Shown here one piece after another: positions 27,953-37,791 of a stretch of 37,791 bases of DNA. Under the pieces are notes generated by a model. That model worked only from the letters and a program-made list of their open reading frames with translations, was not told the origin of the DNA and ran no database searches. Each line of letters starts with the position of its first letter. Position 1 is the first letter of the stretch. The DNA comes from Diphasiastrum complanatum (taxonomy: Eukaryota; Streptophyta; Lycopodiopsida; Lycopodiales; Lycopodiaceae). The stretch covers positions 1 through 37,791 of the forward strand of contig MU835606.1 in NCBI GenBank assembly GCA_029204225.1. Reading direction: 5' to 3'. Position numbers and translations under genes: made by a program.

Positions 27953-29040
27953 CTGATACAGATTCAAGATAGATAGATTGCAAATGAGAGTTTATCAAAC
28001 TCTCCTTAAAACGAAAGCACAGCATCCATTGAAGGGAACTTCGTGAGGTAGAGAGATATTTTTCAGGAAGACAAGAAAGAGATATAATCAATTCAAATAC
28101 TATTTCTGTAAGGTAGGCATCAATACTAATCAATGAGACCGTACATGATGTCATTGATGTCATGATGGAAATACTCTGGAACTAAAAAATCAAATTGAAA
28201 TTTTGCCTGCAAGAGGATCTCTACCGTAGACGTCTACATATGTGATCCCTTCTCTTTCAAGTGCCTAAAAAACCTACAAAGCTACTTCCCTTAGCCATAC
28301 TGCATTATGCAAGCCAGATTGAACAATGAACTACATCAACTAGCTGGCAATAGTAAACACTGAAAAATTAGTCCCACATTTGATATTCTCGTTATAACTT
28401 ATGAGTTTTGATGCGCCACCTTGTGAATTAGGAGCTTCTTTAGAATATGACTCATGATCTGAAGGAGCCACCAGACCACTATGACTTGCAGCATCAAAAC
28501 TATAAGAAGCTCAAGAACGGCAAGACTTTGCAACTTGCAAGGTCATGTTTAGAATTTCATAGATACCCGTAACCCCTTTTAGGCTTTTATCAAGGGTAAC
28601 TTCTGTTTCGTACATACGAATCGAGAGGCGTTTGCTACATAGGGACAAAAGTATTATTATTGAACTAAGAAGATTTTTTTAAGAATAAATTTCGTTTTCA
28701 ATATTATGTTTCTTATGTCATTCAAAGCGAGACCGTTACTTACATAAGGCAGGTTTCAATGGTATAGATGCTCATGTGCTTATGTTAGGGTACAAATAGA
28801 TGCCCAGACTTAGGTATTGCATGTCATCTACATATTGATGTTCAATGTAAAAACGATATTTCTTTTCAAAATAAGCAATATGTTCAAAAAACAGAAGATT
28901 TTTTCTTCAAAGATGCCAAGAAGGCCTTCATGAAGAGTTGCATGTGATTTTGAGGTCAAGAATGCTGCCAAAGTCCAAGTTGTACAAAGGTTCTTATTAG
29001 ATTTCCTATTCATATGCCATATGATAGCACATTAGACACA
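27953..29040. other. upstream flank or intron of the ATG18/BCAS3 gene, no assigned feature
   Basis: The acceptor of exon A lies at 27953, so at least the left part must be intron sequence. The N-terminal exon was searched for on the minus strand and not recognised. Short open stretches occur at about 28200-28330 and 28380-28500 but match nothing I know. Confidence 0.4.
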
Positions 29041-29848
29041 CAGGCCACTTTCCTTTTCTCCATGCTTCACATTGTTGCCTGCATTGCTTTACCTACCAGA
29101 TTATATAAACCAAACTCTCGTTTCACCTTTCCCCATAGTACATGGTACATTGACTCGTCTTACACACTCAAACCTCCTTCCTAGATCTCCTTCACAATAC
29201 TAAGAAACAATATCGATCCCTTCTTCATCACAAGTAGAGAACCTATACGGAAGCCAAAAACAAAAACCTCCTCAACCTCTTGTATAGCTCCTTATCAGGA
29301 TCTTTCTAGCGTGAATTCCTCCAAGACACACCTCCCTTGACCAACCTCTACACATGGACCATATGCCACCACTTTTTAGACTATGGCGACCACACCTATT
29401 TTTGTACCTGCCAGACCTTTCGAGTTCTCTTTATTCACAACATAGATGGTTCATGACACTATTGATCGACAGGAACATAGCCATGTTCGATATATTGAAG
29501 ATCTCAAAGCCAAGCTTCTCATACATGTGACCAATATGTTATCGCCTATCATTGCCACACTCCTTAATACAACAATCACTACTAGCTTTTCTCCCTCTTG
29601 TGCACGAACATCATCCCCCATCCCCCCTCCCCCCTCCCCAAAGCCACAAGAATACTCCATGAGGCGGAAAAACTATCGCCATCACGATTGCATATATTAT
29701 GGCTAAGCCTTCACGTTTTATTCTTCAGACAGTTGGGAGCATAAACGCGGAGTCTCATCGATTATATGTTCTTGGACAGGCTGGGTTACAAGCACATCAC
29801 TCCACCTCAAACTATATTCTTACCCTCATGTCACTCATTGAGGTGAGG
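29040..29848 (+). pseudogene. decayed LINE ORF2 fragment
   Basis: Shares the linker and RT fingers with the intron LINEs: LLNLLYSSLSGSF, REFLQDTPPLTNLYTWT, a region matching HARDIEDLESELL, then SHRLYVLGQAGLQAHHSTSN and YILTLMSLIEV. Many stops. It ends abruptly where copia sequence begins. Same orientation as the intron LINE chain but outside the recognised exons. Confidence 0.7.
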
Positions 29849-30235
29849 TTGTGCATAGGTTTGACATGCAGGATTGCAAACCCCATCTTGACTCCCATTG
29901 ATACTAGTTGCAAGCCTTCCAAGGTGCAGGGCACTCCTTTTGTAGCTCTATCAACGACGAAAGCTGAGTACATGGCAACTGAGAAGGCTGCCTGCGAGGC
30001 TATTCAGCTTAGGAGGCTACTTGGTGATGTGCAGATCAGTCAGGTACATCTTCCTATATACTACATTGCGATACCCAGAGTTGCATTCAACTAGCCAAGA
30101 ATCATGTGTATCATGGTCGTACAAAGCATATAGAGGTGGATCATCACTTCATACAAAAGAGAGTGCAAAGTGGTGAAATTCAGCTGGTTTATTGCAACAC
30201 TAAGGACCCTAAAGGGGTAAATTAGGCTTTTAACC
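29849..30235 (+). pseudogene. Ty1/copia RNase H fragment
   Basis: KVQGTPFVALSTTKAEYMAT, CEAIQLRRLLGDVQ, then with a frame change CIQLAKNHVYHGRTKHIEVD and HHFIQKRVQSGEIQLVYC. This is the C-terminal end of copia pol. It is fused in one reading frame to the preceding LINE fragment (29699-30094). Confidence 0.75.
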
Positions 30236-30711
30236 TCCCCCACTTAAACACACACACACACACCCCATCTCTTTTTAATGGCTATTTTATCTACGCTAAC
30301 ACCTAGCATCCATTGAAATTTCTCAAATTTTCTTTAGTAAGAGTTTTAGCAAAGATGATAGATTATTCACTTGTTGGAATCCATCTCTCTTGTCAAAGAG
30401 CTTGAGCTTTAATGGTTGCTAACTTTCTTGATTCTCCATGTATCTTAATAATTTATGTTACATTATTGATGTGTTTATTGTCATCTATTATGATAATATA
30501 TAGGATGATCTGCAGTTCTCAACACATGTTGGGTATAAATAGGTCCTATGTACATTCATTTTGCAAGTTATTATTTGGTACTACTAGGGCTCTTTGTGGG
30601 AGAACACTTGGCTTTGATATTTCTTGTAGAACTTTAGCCACTAATTCTATGTGATGCTATTTGAATATATCTCCTACAGCACAAGATTCTGATTAGTGTG
30701 ATTTATGTGCA
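30236..30711. other. AT-rich sequence with an (AC)n repeat and a TATA-like box
   Basis: (AC)8 at 30248-30263. TATAAATA at 30534-30541 lies upstream of the plus-strand gag remnant and could belong to its LTR, but no PBS or LTR ends were found. Confidence 0.3.
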
Positions 30712-31840
30712 TTGAGCATAGTTGAAGTGAGGAGCATGAATAATGATTCTTTGGGTGATGTTGCGTGTGCTCACATAAAGCCACCACTCGCTAAGTTCTA
30801 CTCTCTACTTCCCAAAATTGAGGCTCAAGTGGCATCTTTGTCTTCACACATTGCCTCTATTTCAACTTCATCCAGCTCCATTCTAGGCATTTCTCATTTC
30901 GTTCCTACTACCTCATCCGTACCACCCATTTCCTAGTTCTAATACTTCTCCTTAGTTCCTTGGGATTTTAAGGATAGGATCCAACTTTCCATATATCCTT
31001 TGGTTCTCTCAATGGGAAAGAATTCACGAATTGGTTTGGTAGATTGGAGACCTATTTCCTTATGTTTCCAAAGACAGATCCACAACACATCTAGTTAGCC
31101 GCATTACATATAGATGCTCATGTCACTCCGTAGTCACACGTTCATCAGCAGCCGCCTCGAGCCAAAAAAAAAAACCCTAGTATGTGGCATAGGACGTTTG
31201 TCTTGCTAGGATCAATACTCAGTGGACTCTATGATAATGTGATAGTTTCCATGCACTCTCCCAAATAAGTGATTTGGCTACCTACACTACTCGTTTCATA
31301 GAGCTCTCATACTTATTTCCTAATCTTCATGAGATGGAGCTTATTTCACGATACATTGTTGGGCTACGAGACGCTCTCCAATATGATGTTTCTTTTTTTT
31401 CTGCTACCTCTCTTTCACATACCATGCCCCTTGCCAAAACTTTACAGCATAAATACTGAATTTCTTCATCTCCATCATTTGCTCCACATATTTCTCATCC
31501 TTTTTCACAACAAATTGTACGCCTTTCCCTATTGTTAGTTCTCCTCCTTTTGTTTCCACACCTCCCATGGCTTCTCGTCCCATTTTTGCTTGTCAATATA
31601 CTACCACTAAGATGTCTAAAATTAGCGACAAACGTTAATGTTTTAATTGCAAATGATCATAATGCTGCAATTGTTCTCAAATCTCTACTACCGCTACTAG
31701 GGGCTCGAGTACCAAGTTGGAGATTATATTGGCTGGTCAAACTTTTACATTATTCCTATTACATGATAAAATATCATTCTCGACATTCCTTGGTTGGCCT
31801 CTTTGGGAACATAACTACAATATCGTAGTTGTGTTAGGCT
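30712..31840 (+). pseudogene. gag: Ty3/gypsy gag remnant, plus strand
   Basis: Related to the gag of the intron gypsy element: FTNWFGRLETYFLMFPKTDP (against LENWFSNLETYFLLYPKTE), then YTTRFIELSYLFPNLHE, RDALQYDVSFFS and AKTLQHKY. The start of a decayed knuckle (CFNCK) appears near 31640. A Ser-rich N-terminus with VASLSSHIASISTSSSS precedes it. Stops at several places; pol is not found. Confidence 0.7.
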
Positions 31841-33240
31841 AAAGCTCTACCTAAGAGATAGTAAGAGAGATGTCTAGAATAACAAGCTACTCAATGAGGG
31901 GCCTTAGTGGCCATTTATACTAATCAAAAGCCATCACCCTTCAGTTAGAAAATATGAAAATTCACATATTTGGCACTAGAAAAAGAACCATGCGAAACAT
32001 AGGTCTTGGGCATGTCAAATCCAAATAAAGTGTACACCTCCATTGTTAACAATATCAATTAACATGCTACTAGTTATACTTCCTAACCGTAGGCTTGTCA
32101 AAACACCCAAAGCTGTACTGTAGAATGAAAGTCCTCCCACCCTTATAGCTCCTACTTGCCATTCCAGTTGCATCCACGCATGGTTGGTCAGGCCCGCTGG
32201 ATCCATAAGTGCCAGATGTTATCATTTGTAAGCATTCACAAAAATTCCCCTAGTTATTTTGTTCACCATGTATTATAAAAAGGAAAAAGAAATAAAAAAA
32301 ACATAAAAATCGACAGTCAAGGTAAATTCTTTTATTTGGAGACCCTTCTTGCAAGATGTGGCAGCTCCTAGGTAGTAGAATAAATTTAATTTACTAAGGT
32401 CCGAAGGTCCTAAGTTAGTTAAGTTAATTTGGGTCCAAACTCTTGACATGCAAGAGAGTTATTGGGTCCCTACATTTTTAATCTCTCTCTAGACTAATTT
32501 TGTGGGTCCTAGAGACTCGTACATGGCTAGGAACTAGTTAACTACTATTCCTACCTAATACACTACATGCAAACAAAGAGAGAACTCCTACATGCCAATC
32601 GGCCTACTACCATGCATTGTACCCTTGATTCTCAACCAAAAAATATAAAAAGGGCTCTCCTCTCCTCAAGCGCTGATCTTCTTGAGATCCTGGGTGGAGG
32701 AGAAATCGTGAGAGAGGGTGGAGAGCCTTTCCCTTCCCATCCTCTTGGTGATTCGGTAGTATTCTCTGCATCAATTCTTGTATTTTGCTTATGTTCTTTC
32801 CATCAATTTCTATGCTTTCTTGTTGTCCCGAGTTTTAGATCCAATCAGCCATTCTAATTTTCTGATTTCTACATGTAGGCTGAAATCTACAGTTGCTCGA
32901 TACTCGATCAATCCTTGTTAGATCACTTGCAGATTCTCTGTTATGGATAGAGGTTTCCATTGGGTGTACTCACATCAAATTCGGTGCTGATTTGGAGGAG
33001 ATCTAAACAATTTTCCAAATCAGATTTGCGCCTATTTTCAAAGCTGATTTCTGATTTGTGATCTAGGAAACTATTTTGATGTCAGTTTTCATGTCTCAAC
33101 TAGAGTGTCTGGGTCCTCTTAAGGTCATTAGTCACAAACAGGCTTCGACGTGGAATTAAATCTAGGCGTGACCAATAATCTCAAACACTAAAGGGCCGGT
33201 CTACCATATGAGGACTATTCCATGTCCTTAGCTCAATATG
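31841..33240. other. non-coding sequence with a TATA-box candidate
   Basis: A plus-strand TATAAAA at 32644-32650 is followed after a few bases by CT-rich sequence (GGCTCTCCTCTCCTCAAG), a typical plant core promoter layout. No convincing protein follows. It may be part of an old LTR. The rest shows no feature I can name. Confidence 0.3.
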
Positions 33241-33241
33241 G

Positions 33242-35230
33242 TCATAACAACAGGGAATGACATTCATGAAGGATTTTCTCACGAAGTTCATTCACGTCTA
33301 GCACGTATATCTTACCATTTCTCTTAAGCATGCCATCATCAATGGCGTATACCAAACAAGTGTGCGCCCGATCAAAGGTACCCATCTGAGTGGTGCCATC
33401 CAAATTATCGGTAATGACACATGCACTAGACACTTGCTGGGAGTGCTCATCCGACTATTGAGCATGCCTGATCTCTATCACAAGATCACTTTCTAAGATC
33501 TATGACCGTAAAGGCCATTTGATACATCATAAGAAATAATGCATTAGCTACCACATTCTCCTTACCCTTGCAATAGTGACTTTCCAAATGAAATTCTTGC
33601 ATCAGCTCGGCCCAATGCGCCTGGCAGCCTCTCAACTCTGGCTGATTGCAAAAGTATTGTCTTACTATACTAGGATGTCGTCGATGAAAATACTTCCCGT
33701 CCAGCAAGTCATCAATTCGTGGCATCGGGTAGCGTTGCTTTATTGGGAGCTTATTAAGTGCACGATAATCACACCCAAAACGAGCCATCATTTTTCTTAA
33801 CTAACATGGTGGGGGACACAAAGGATGAGAAAGAAGGTTGTATGTACCCTAACTTGAGGTATTCATCTAGCATCTTCTTCACCTCATCCTCCTTCCTAAG
33901 ACTCATCCTATACAATGGTCGACAAACTGGATCGAACCCTAGAGTGAGCTCAATCTTATGCTCCACAATCTGGCTGGGAGGCAATCCAACCGGATTCTCC
34001 TGCATTAACATAGCCTTAAACTCTTTGACTAATTGACTCATTTAGACTGTTAAATTCTTGTGAGTGCAAATGAATTGTTGATGCCAAAGAATCACACGAT
34101 GTAAATAGTTGTACTACACTAGTATCATGCCTTCTACCATCACTAGATTAACCAATACATCACTACAATTATCCACATTCATCACATAACAACAATAGAG
34201 ATACTGCAAAGGTACTTTCTTTATTTGAGTAGCTGAGACAAGGGGGCCAATTGGCAACTTCATCTCACCTCTCAAGACATGAGACAAACCCTCATGCTTA
34301 AATTTATATACATGAGTACTAAAATTTATAGTTTTTACATAGCTGCATGCCAACGCTTACTTGGCACTAATCAAAACGTGCTAGTCTAGTTATTTCAAGT
34401 CTAACTTGTCCTTGTACCCCTGTATAGTAATAGACATCTATACAAGTTGACGATCCCAAATCTCAGTAGCCTTCCCATCAAGCATCTCGACTATATACCA
34501 ATAGGCTGAAGGTACCATGGAAATCTTCAATCTCTTGACAAGTTGGGAGTTGATAATGTTATAGGATGAGCCCGTGTCGAAGACGACAACCACATCATGA
34601 CCAACCACTCGTCCCCTCATCCTGATCAGCATTGTATCATCAAAAACATAACCCATTTGACCTTTAATAGAAAGAAAGCATACATGTGTATCAGGAACTA
34701 CTCTATGAACTCAAATAATCATTACCTTGCTACGAGGAGTCTCATATTCGTCTTCACTACCTAACATATCTTCATCCAAGTCTGCTGGAGTGGTGGCTGG
34801 GGCGCCTTCATTCTCTCGAGCCTACAATGCATGCAGCTTCTTGCGTTTACGTCTAGGGCACTCATGAAAGAGATGCTTACCAAGACAATAGTAGCATACT
34901 CTTTCAGTCTTTGCCTTCTCCTTATCATGCGGGCTCATATTAGAACCACCAAAGGCACGACGCAACTCTTTTGCTTTGCGCCGCTGTGCACTTGTATCTC
35001 CGTTGGCTTCAAAGGAAAACCTATGCTGCTTGCTAGGCCAGGTTCCCTAAAACCCTGGCGCTAGGTACCAAGCGTGCTAGCCAACTCCACTTGAATTTCA
35101 CCTTTGACTTGCCTTCATAAATCAAGGCCTTTGCAATGGAATCTTCAAGGGTCTTGCAAGCCTCATTCAACACATGAGGACGCAAGTCTCCTCACAAGCC
35201 AAAAAATAAACTTGTGGACCTACATCCATA
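33242..35230 (-). mobile_element. Ty3/gypsy remnant, minus strand: gag, protease, RT start, integrase start
   Basis: Read on the minus strand: gag tail (VIGYGCRSTSLFFGL, VLNEACKTLEDSIAKALIYE), a zinc knuckle variant CYYCLGKHLFHEC near 34860-34900, protease with intact VVVVFDTGSSYNIINSQLV (about 34550-34600), RT start (CDYRALNKLPIKQRYPMPRI) and integrase start (LREKILHECHSLL). The RT core and most of RNase H are removed by a deletion. No LTR or PBS was recognised. Confidence 0.75.
33486..34041 (-). pseudogene. pol: gypsy RT fused to RNase H end by internal deletion
   Basis: RT begins with PVGLPPSQIVEHKIELTLGF and YRMSLRKEDEVKKMLDEYLK. After a frame change it gives CDYRALNKLPIKQRYPMPRI and DDLLD. 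It then continues without stop into WAELMQEFHLESHYCKGKEN, the end of RNase H. RT motifs from FSKIDL through YxDD are missing. Confidence 0.75.
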
Positions 35231-35785
35231 TCCGATAACCATCTGCATAACAACACAAAAAGCAATCTTTGACGGTACCAATGTTTCGTGAACCTTTTCG
35301 AAAAGCCTTTTCACAACACGTTTGAAACGGGAAAGAATCGGCTTTGTCGGAAAGAAATGGCAAAACGTTTTTTAGGGTTTTTTTTTTTTTGCTTGGTTTA
35401 ATTCCTGGCCTTTAGTTAGAGGAAAAACAAGTGTCGTTTTATTGTCTAGAGATTGAATATAGCTCTATACAATAACTCGTGATACTCAAATGATTGAGAA
35501 CTCAATGAGACATTGCAATTTGAGATACATCACACAATGCACATGCACAATGTTTTTTACTATTCTCTACCGTTCTAACTTCTAACTAAAGTTTTATATG
35601 CCAAATTTTCAATAGATTAACTAATAAAAATCTTGAATTCCATATGTAAAAAACTAGCTAGTACTTTCTAAATAGTAAATAGTAAAATCACAATTACCAA
35701 TTACACCACAATATGTCTTTGCTGACAATCAGTAAGTAAATCATGTCTTACAATCATAAAATTAAAAAGACTAAAGAGTCATGAG
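35231..35785. other. AT-rich sequence, no gene seen
   Basis: Contains a small palindrome-rich stretch (CCTTTTCGAAAAGCC) and a T12 run near 35380. Nothing else is recognised before the copia LTR. Confidence 0.4.
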
Positions 35786-36187
35786 TGTTAGAATTAATGG
35801 TTAATTGTAGAGGCCAGCCTGCGTGCTAGAAGGCCTATTTCTATTTTTAGTATAGGTACTATCTATTTTTAGTATAGGTACCTAAGTTAGTACCAATTTT
35901 GCTAGAATAGTATAGAAATCTATTTTAACCAAGTTAGCATAAATTTCTATTGTTAAGACTTCATAATTAGCATTTCAATTGCTATTGTAGCAGAATAGCT
36001 TTTGCTTTTCATTGTGGACAGCCTCTATAAGAGTAGATGGGCGCCCACCTCCATTGTTATCTCAGTTTCCAGCTTATGAAGCATAGCTTCTTGCAGTCTC
36101 TCTTCTTCTTCAGCTTGTGGTTGATGTTTTGTGTGAGTACTAATAAGATTAGTCTACTCCGATTAGAGAATCTCTTTGATTCTAACA
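35786..36187 (+). repeat. copia 5' LTR
   Basis: Starts TGTTAGAAT and ends ATTCTAACA, a perfect 9-bp terminal inverted repeat. It holds a TATA-like TATAAGAG at 36026-36033 and a short internal tandem repeat (CTATTTTTAGTATAGGTA twice, 35840-35881). Confidence 0.93.
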
Positions 36188-36199
36188 TGGTATCAGAGC
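36188..36199 (+). promoter_or_regulatory. copia primer-binding site
   Basis: TGGTATCAGAGC directly after the LTR end, the standard complement to the 3' end of plant initiator tRNA-Met. Confidence 0.93.
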
Positions 36200-36204
36200 A
36201 CTTG

Positions 36205-37210
36205 GTTTGCAAGTTAAAGAAAGCATTATATGGGTTGAAGCAAGCACCTAGAACATGGTATACACGTCAACAATTATTTTTTGAAGCAGAATTTTCATAG
36301 AAGCATGTCAGAGTCAACGCTTTATATTATGAAAGATTTGGATGACATAGTCATTATTGTTCTTTATGTAGATGATCTTATTATCACAGGGTCAAATAAG
36401 TCACTAATAGAGAAGATAAAGAACAATCTTTCACAGGAGTTTGATATGAAAGATTTAGAGAGACTTCAATATTGTTTGGGTATTGAAGTTTGGAGATCAA
36501 AGGAAAGTCTTTTCATATCACAAGCAAAGTATGCAAGAGAGTTACTCAAGAAGTTTAACATGCTTGATTGTAAAGAGGAAAATTCTGAAAGTGTGAATGA
36601 AACACTTTGTAGGCAGCTTGTAGGTAGTCTTATCTATCTAACGACTACTCGACCAGACATTTCATATGCAGTGAGCATGGTGAGTCAGTTCATGTCTTTA
36701 CCAAAAGTTTGTCATTGGAAAGGGGCAAAAAGGATTTTGCGTTATGTCAAAGGGACACTCAGGTATGGCATTTATTATGGTAAAGGAACAAAAATAAAAC
36801 TTGAGGGTTTTGTTGATGCTGACTGGGTAGGAAATGCAGAAGATAGAAGATCGACTACAGGATATGCATTTAATCTTGGAACAGGAACTATATCTTGGAG
36901 TAGTAAAAAGCAACCAACAATTGCTTTATCTTCTACAGAGGCAGAGTACAGGGCTACTACATCAGCAACTTGTGAAGCAATTTGGTTACGAAGGATTCTA
37001 AAAGACCTTCATATAGAACAAGTTGAACCTACATTTCTATGGTGTGACAATCAGAGTTGTATACAGCTTGCAAAGAATCCAGTATTTCATAGCAGGTCAA
37101 AGCATATTGAAGTTTAGCAACATTATATACGAGAAAAGTTACAAAGTGGTGAAGTAGAGTTGATCTACTGTGACACCAATGATCAAGTTGCAGATATCTT
37201 CACAAAATGA
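36205..37210 (+). pseudogene. pol: copia pol tail: RT end and RNase H
   Basis: Starts LVCKLKKALYGLKQAPRTWY, shifts frame near 36270, then runs open from 36281 to 37117: SMSESTLYIMKDLDD, LYVDDLIITGS (YVDD intact), YCLGIEVWRS, QLVGSLIYLTTTRPDISYAV and AKRILRYVKGTLRYGIYYG, then RNase H with VDADWVGNAEDRRSTTGYAF, TIALSSTEAEYRA, WCDNQSCIQLAKNP and HSRSKHIEV. A TAG at 37115 interrupts what continues as QHYIREKLQSGEVELIYC and DTNDQVADIFTK. A small deletion joins the RT end to the RQLVGSL block. Confidence 0.9.
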
Positions 37211-37274
37211 CTTGGTCGTGAAAAATTTGAGAAGTTCAGGACTCTCCTAGGTGTTATTGATAATTATTATCCAT

Positions 37275-37284
37275 TAAGGGGGAG
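37275..37284 (+). promoter_or_regulatory. copia polypurine tract
   Basis: AAGGGGGAG-type purine run immediately before the 3' LTR start. Confidence 0.8.
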
Positions 37285-37366
37285 TGTTAGAATTAATGGT
37301 TAATTGTAGAGGCCAGCCTGCGTGCTAGAAGGCCTATTTCTATTTTTAGTATAGGTACTATCTATT
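37285..37366 (+). repeat. copia 3' LTR, first 82 bp only
   Basis: Identical to 35786-35867; the similarity stops sharply after CTATCTATT, where unrelated sequence begins. Confidence 0.9.
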
Positions 37367-37791
37367 AGATTCACCTAGAATAGAGTCCTATGCATGGACC
37401 AACTATTCATAGAATTGTTATTGATAACTCTACACATGCATACACTGTCTCATACCTTGTCCAAACTCCATTTAGTGTGTTCTGGGCCTCACAAGGATAT
37501 TAGTTACTTTCGGGTCACGTCCAGTATGACGTGGCATAACTAACAGCTTGTTTCACTAGAGTACTGTCGTGTATCCAAGACTAGGAGTATACTGTATCCT
37601 ATGTACTGGTCATGGACATAACAATATTGCATAGATTTGAATCGCTATTTCATTCTTGAGCGGCTTTGAGTTTCATTTGCAACTTCAAATAGAAGTGCGT
37701 CCACTGATCACAATATCAAATAACATGCTAATACTGAAAGTAATAAAATGTATAATGATGCAAAACAAAAGAGCATGTGATGGCTATCATA
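37367..37791. repeat. flank of the copia element, similar to 33.10-33.24 kb
   Basis: Ordered blocks near 37457-37640 (CTGGGCCTCACAAGGATATTAG, GACGTGGCATAACTA, GGACATAACAA) resemble 33105-33250 (CTGGGTCCTCTTAAGGTCATTAG, GACGTGGAATTAAAT, GGTCATAACAA). Probably two copies of an old dispersed repeat or LTR. No gene seen. Confidence 0.35.

Larger units (their letters stand above)
35786..37366 (+). mobile_element. Ty1/copia LTR retrotransposon, internally deleted, 3' LTR truncated
   Basis: Complete 5' LTR (402 bp), PBS, a pol tail with RT end and RNase H, polypurine tract, and the first 82 bp of the 3' LTR. Gag, protease, integrase and the first part of RT are missing; the deletion begins just after the PBS. 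The 82 bp shared by both LTRs are identical, which points to a recent insertion. Confidence 0.92.

Noticed and set aside
28200-28500. Minus-strand open pieces such as EREGITYVDVYGRDPLAG and HSGLVAPSDHESYSKE as possible first exon of the ATG18 gene
   Set aside because: They contain stops between them, lack a good phase-0 GT donor and do not match the N-terminus of the family.
30248-30263. (AC)n as a CRISPR or regulatory repeat
   Set aside because: Simple microsatellite without spacers or further structure.

Overview
The window looks like nuclear DNA of a land plant with a large, repeat-rich genome. The evidence is a plant-type ATG18/BCAS3 fusion gene with GT-AG introns, plant-type LTR retrotransposons primed by initiator tRNA-Met, and CCCTAAA-type teloboxes. 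A fern or other seedless plant would fit the very long intron, but the species cannot be settled from the sequence. No bacterial operon, CRISPR array, tRNA or rRNA was seen.

Host gene. One real gene runs on the minus strand from about 28.0 kb to 3.4 kb. It encodes an ATG18f/g/h-type WD40 (PROPPIN-like) protein with a BCAS3 domain, in seven recognisable coding exons that join in frame to 1,002 residues plus stop. The first exon, with the N-terminus, was not found. Introns are 90 to 330 bp except one of 20,553 bp (4681-25233), which is filled with retrotransposons.

Giant intron. On the exon F side lies a minus-strand Ty3/gypsy element (about 5.7-9.85 kb) with LTR-like end, PBS, gag and pol but no integrase. 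Next comes a degenerate host tandem repeat (9.9-11.1 kb). Then from 11.3 to 24.8 kb there is a chain of at least seven L1-like LINE units. All are plus strand except the inverted 5' part of the first. Each sense unit ends in the same roughly 75-nt 3' sequence: a 14-nt hairpin whose stem varies with compensatory changes, a GGAAAAGACATTAATAAAG-like box, and usually a (CT)n tail. In five cases the next LINE unit begins immediately after the tail. One unit (18.8-23.8 kb) is nearly complete, with an intact ORF1 (coiled coil, RRM-like domain, C-terminal domain) and an ORF2 with endonuclease, RT and zinc finger broken by two stops and about three frameshifts. The C-terminal regions of several subfamilies carry PCNA-binding (PIP-box) consensus motifs.

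Upstream flank (28-37.8 kb). This is a field of broken retroelements: a LINE fragment fused to a Ty1/copia RNase H fragment, a plus-strand gypsy gag remnant, a minus-strand gypsy remnant with an intact DTG protease, and a young but internally deleted Ty1/copia element (35786-37366). The last has a complete 5' LTR, PBS, a pol tail, a polypurine tract and a 3' LTR truncated after 82 bp.

The strongest candidate for something new is the LINE chain: an L1-like family that ends in a conserved hairpin plus (CT)n, appears to insert into or copy on from its own (CT)n tails, and may use PCNA through C-terminal PIP boxes.
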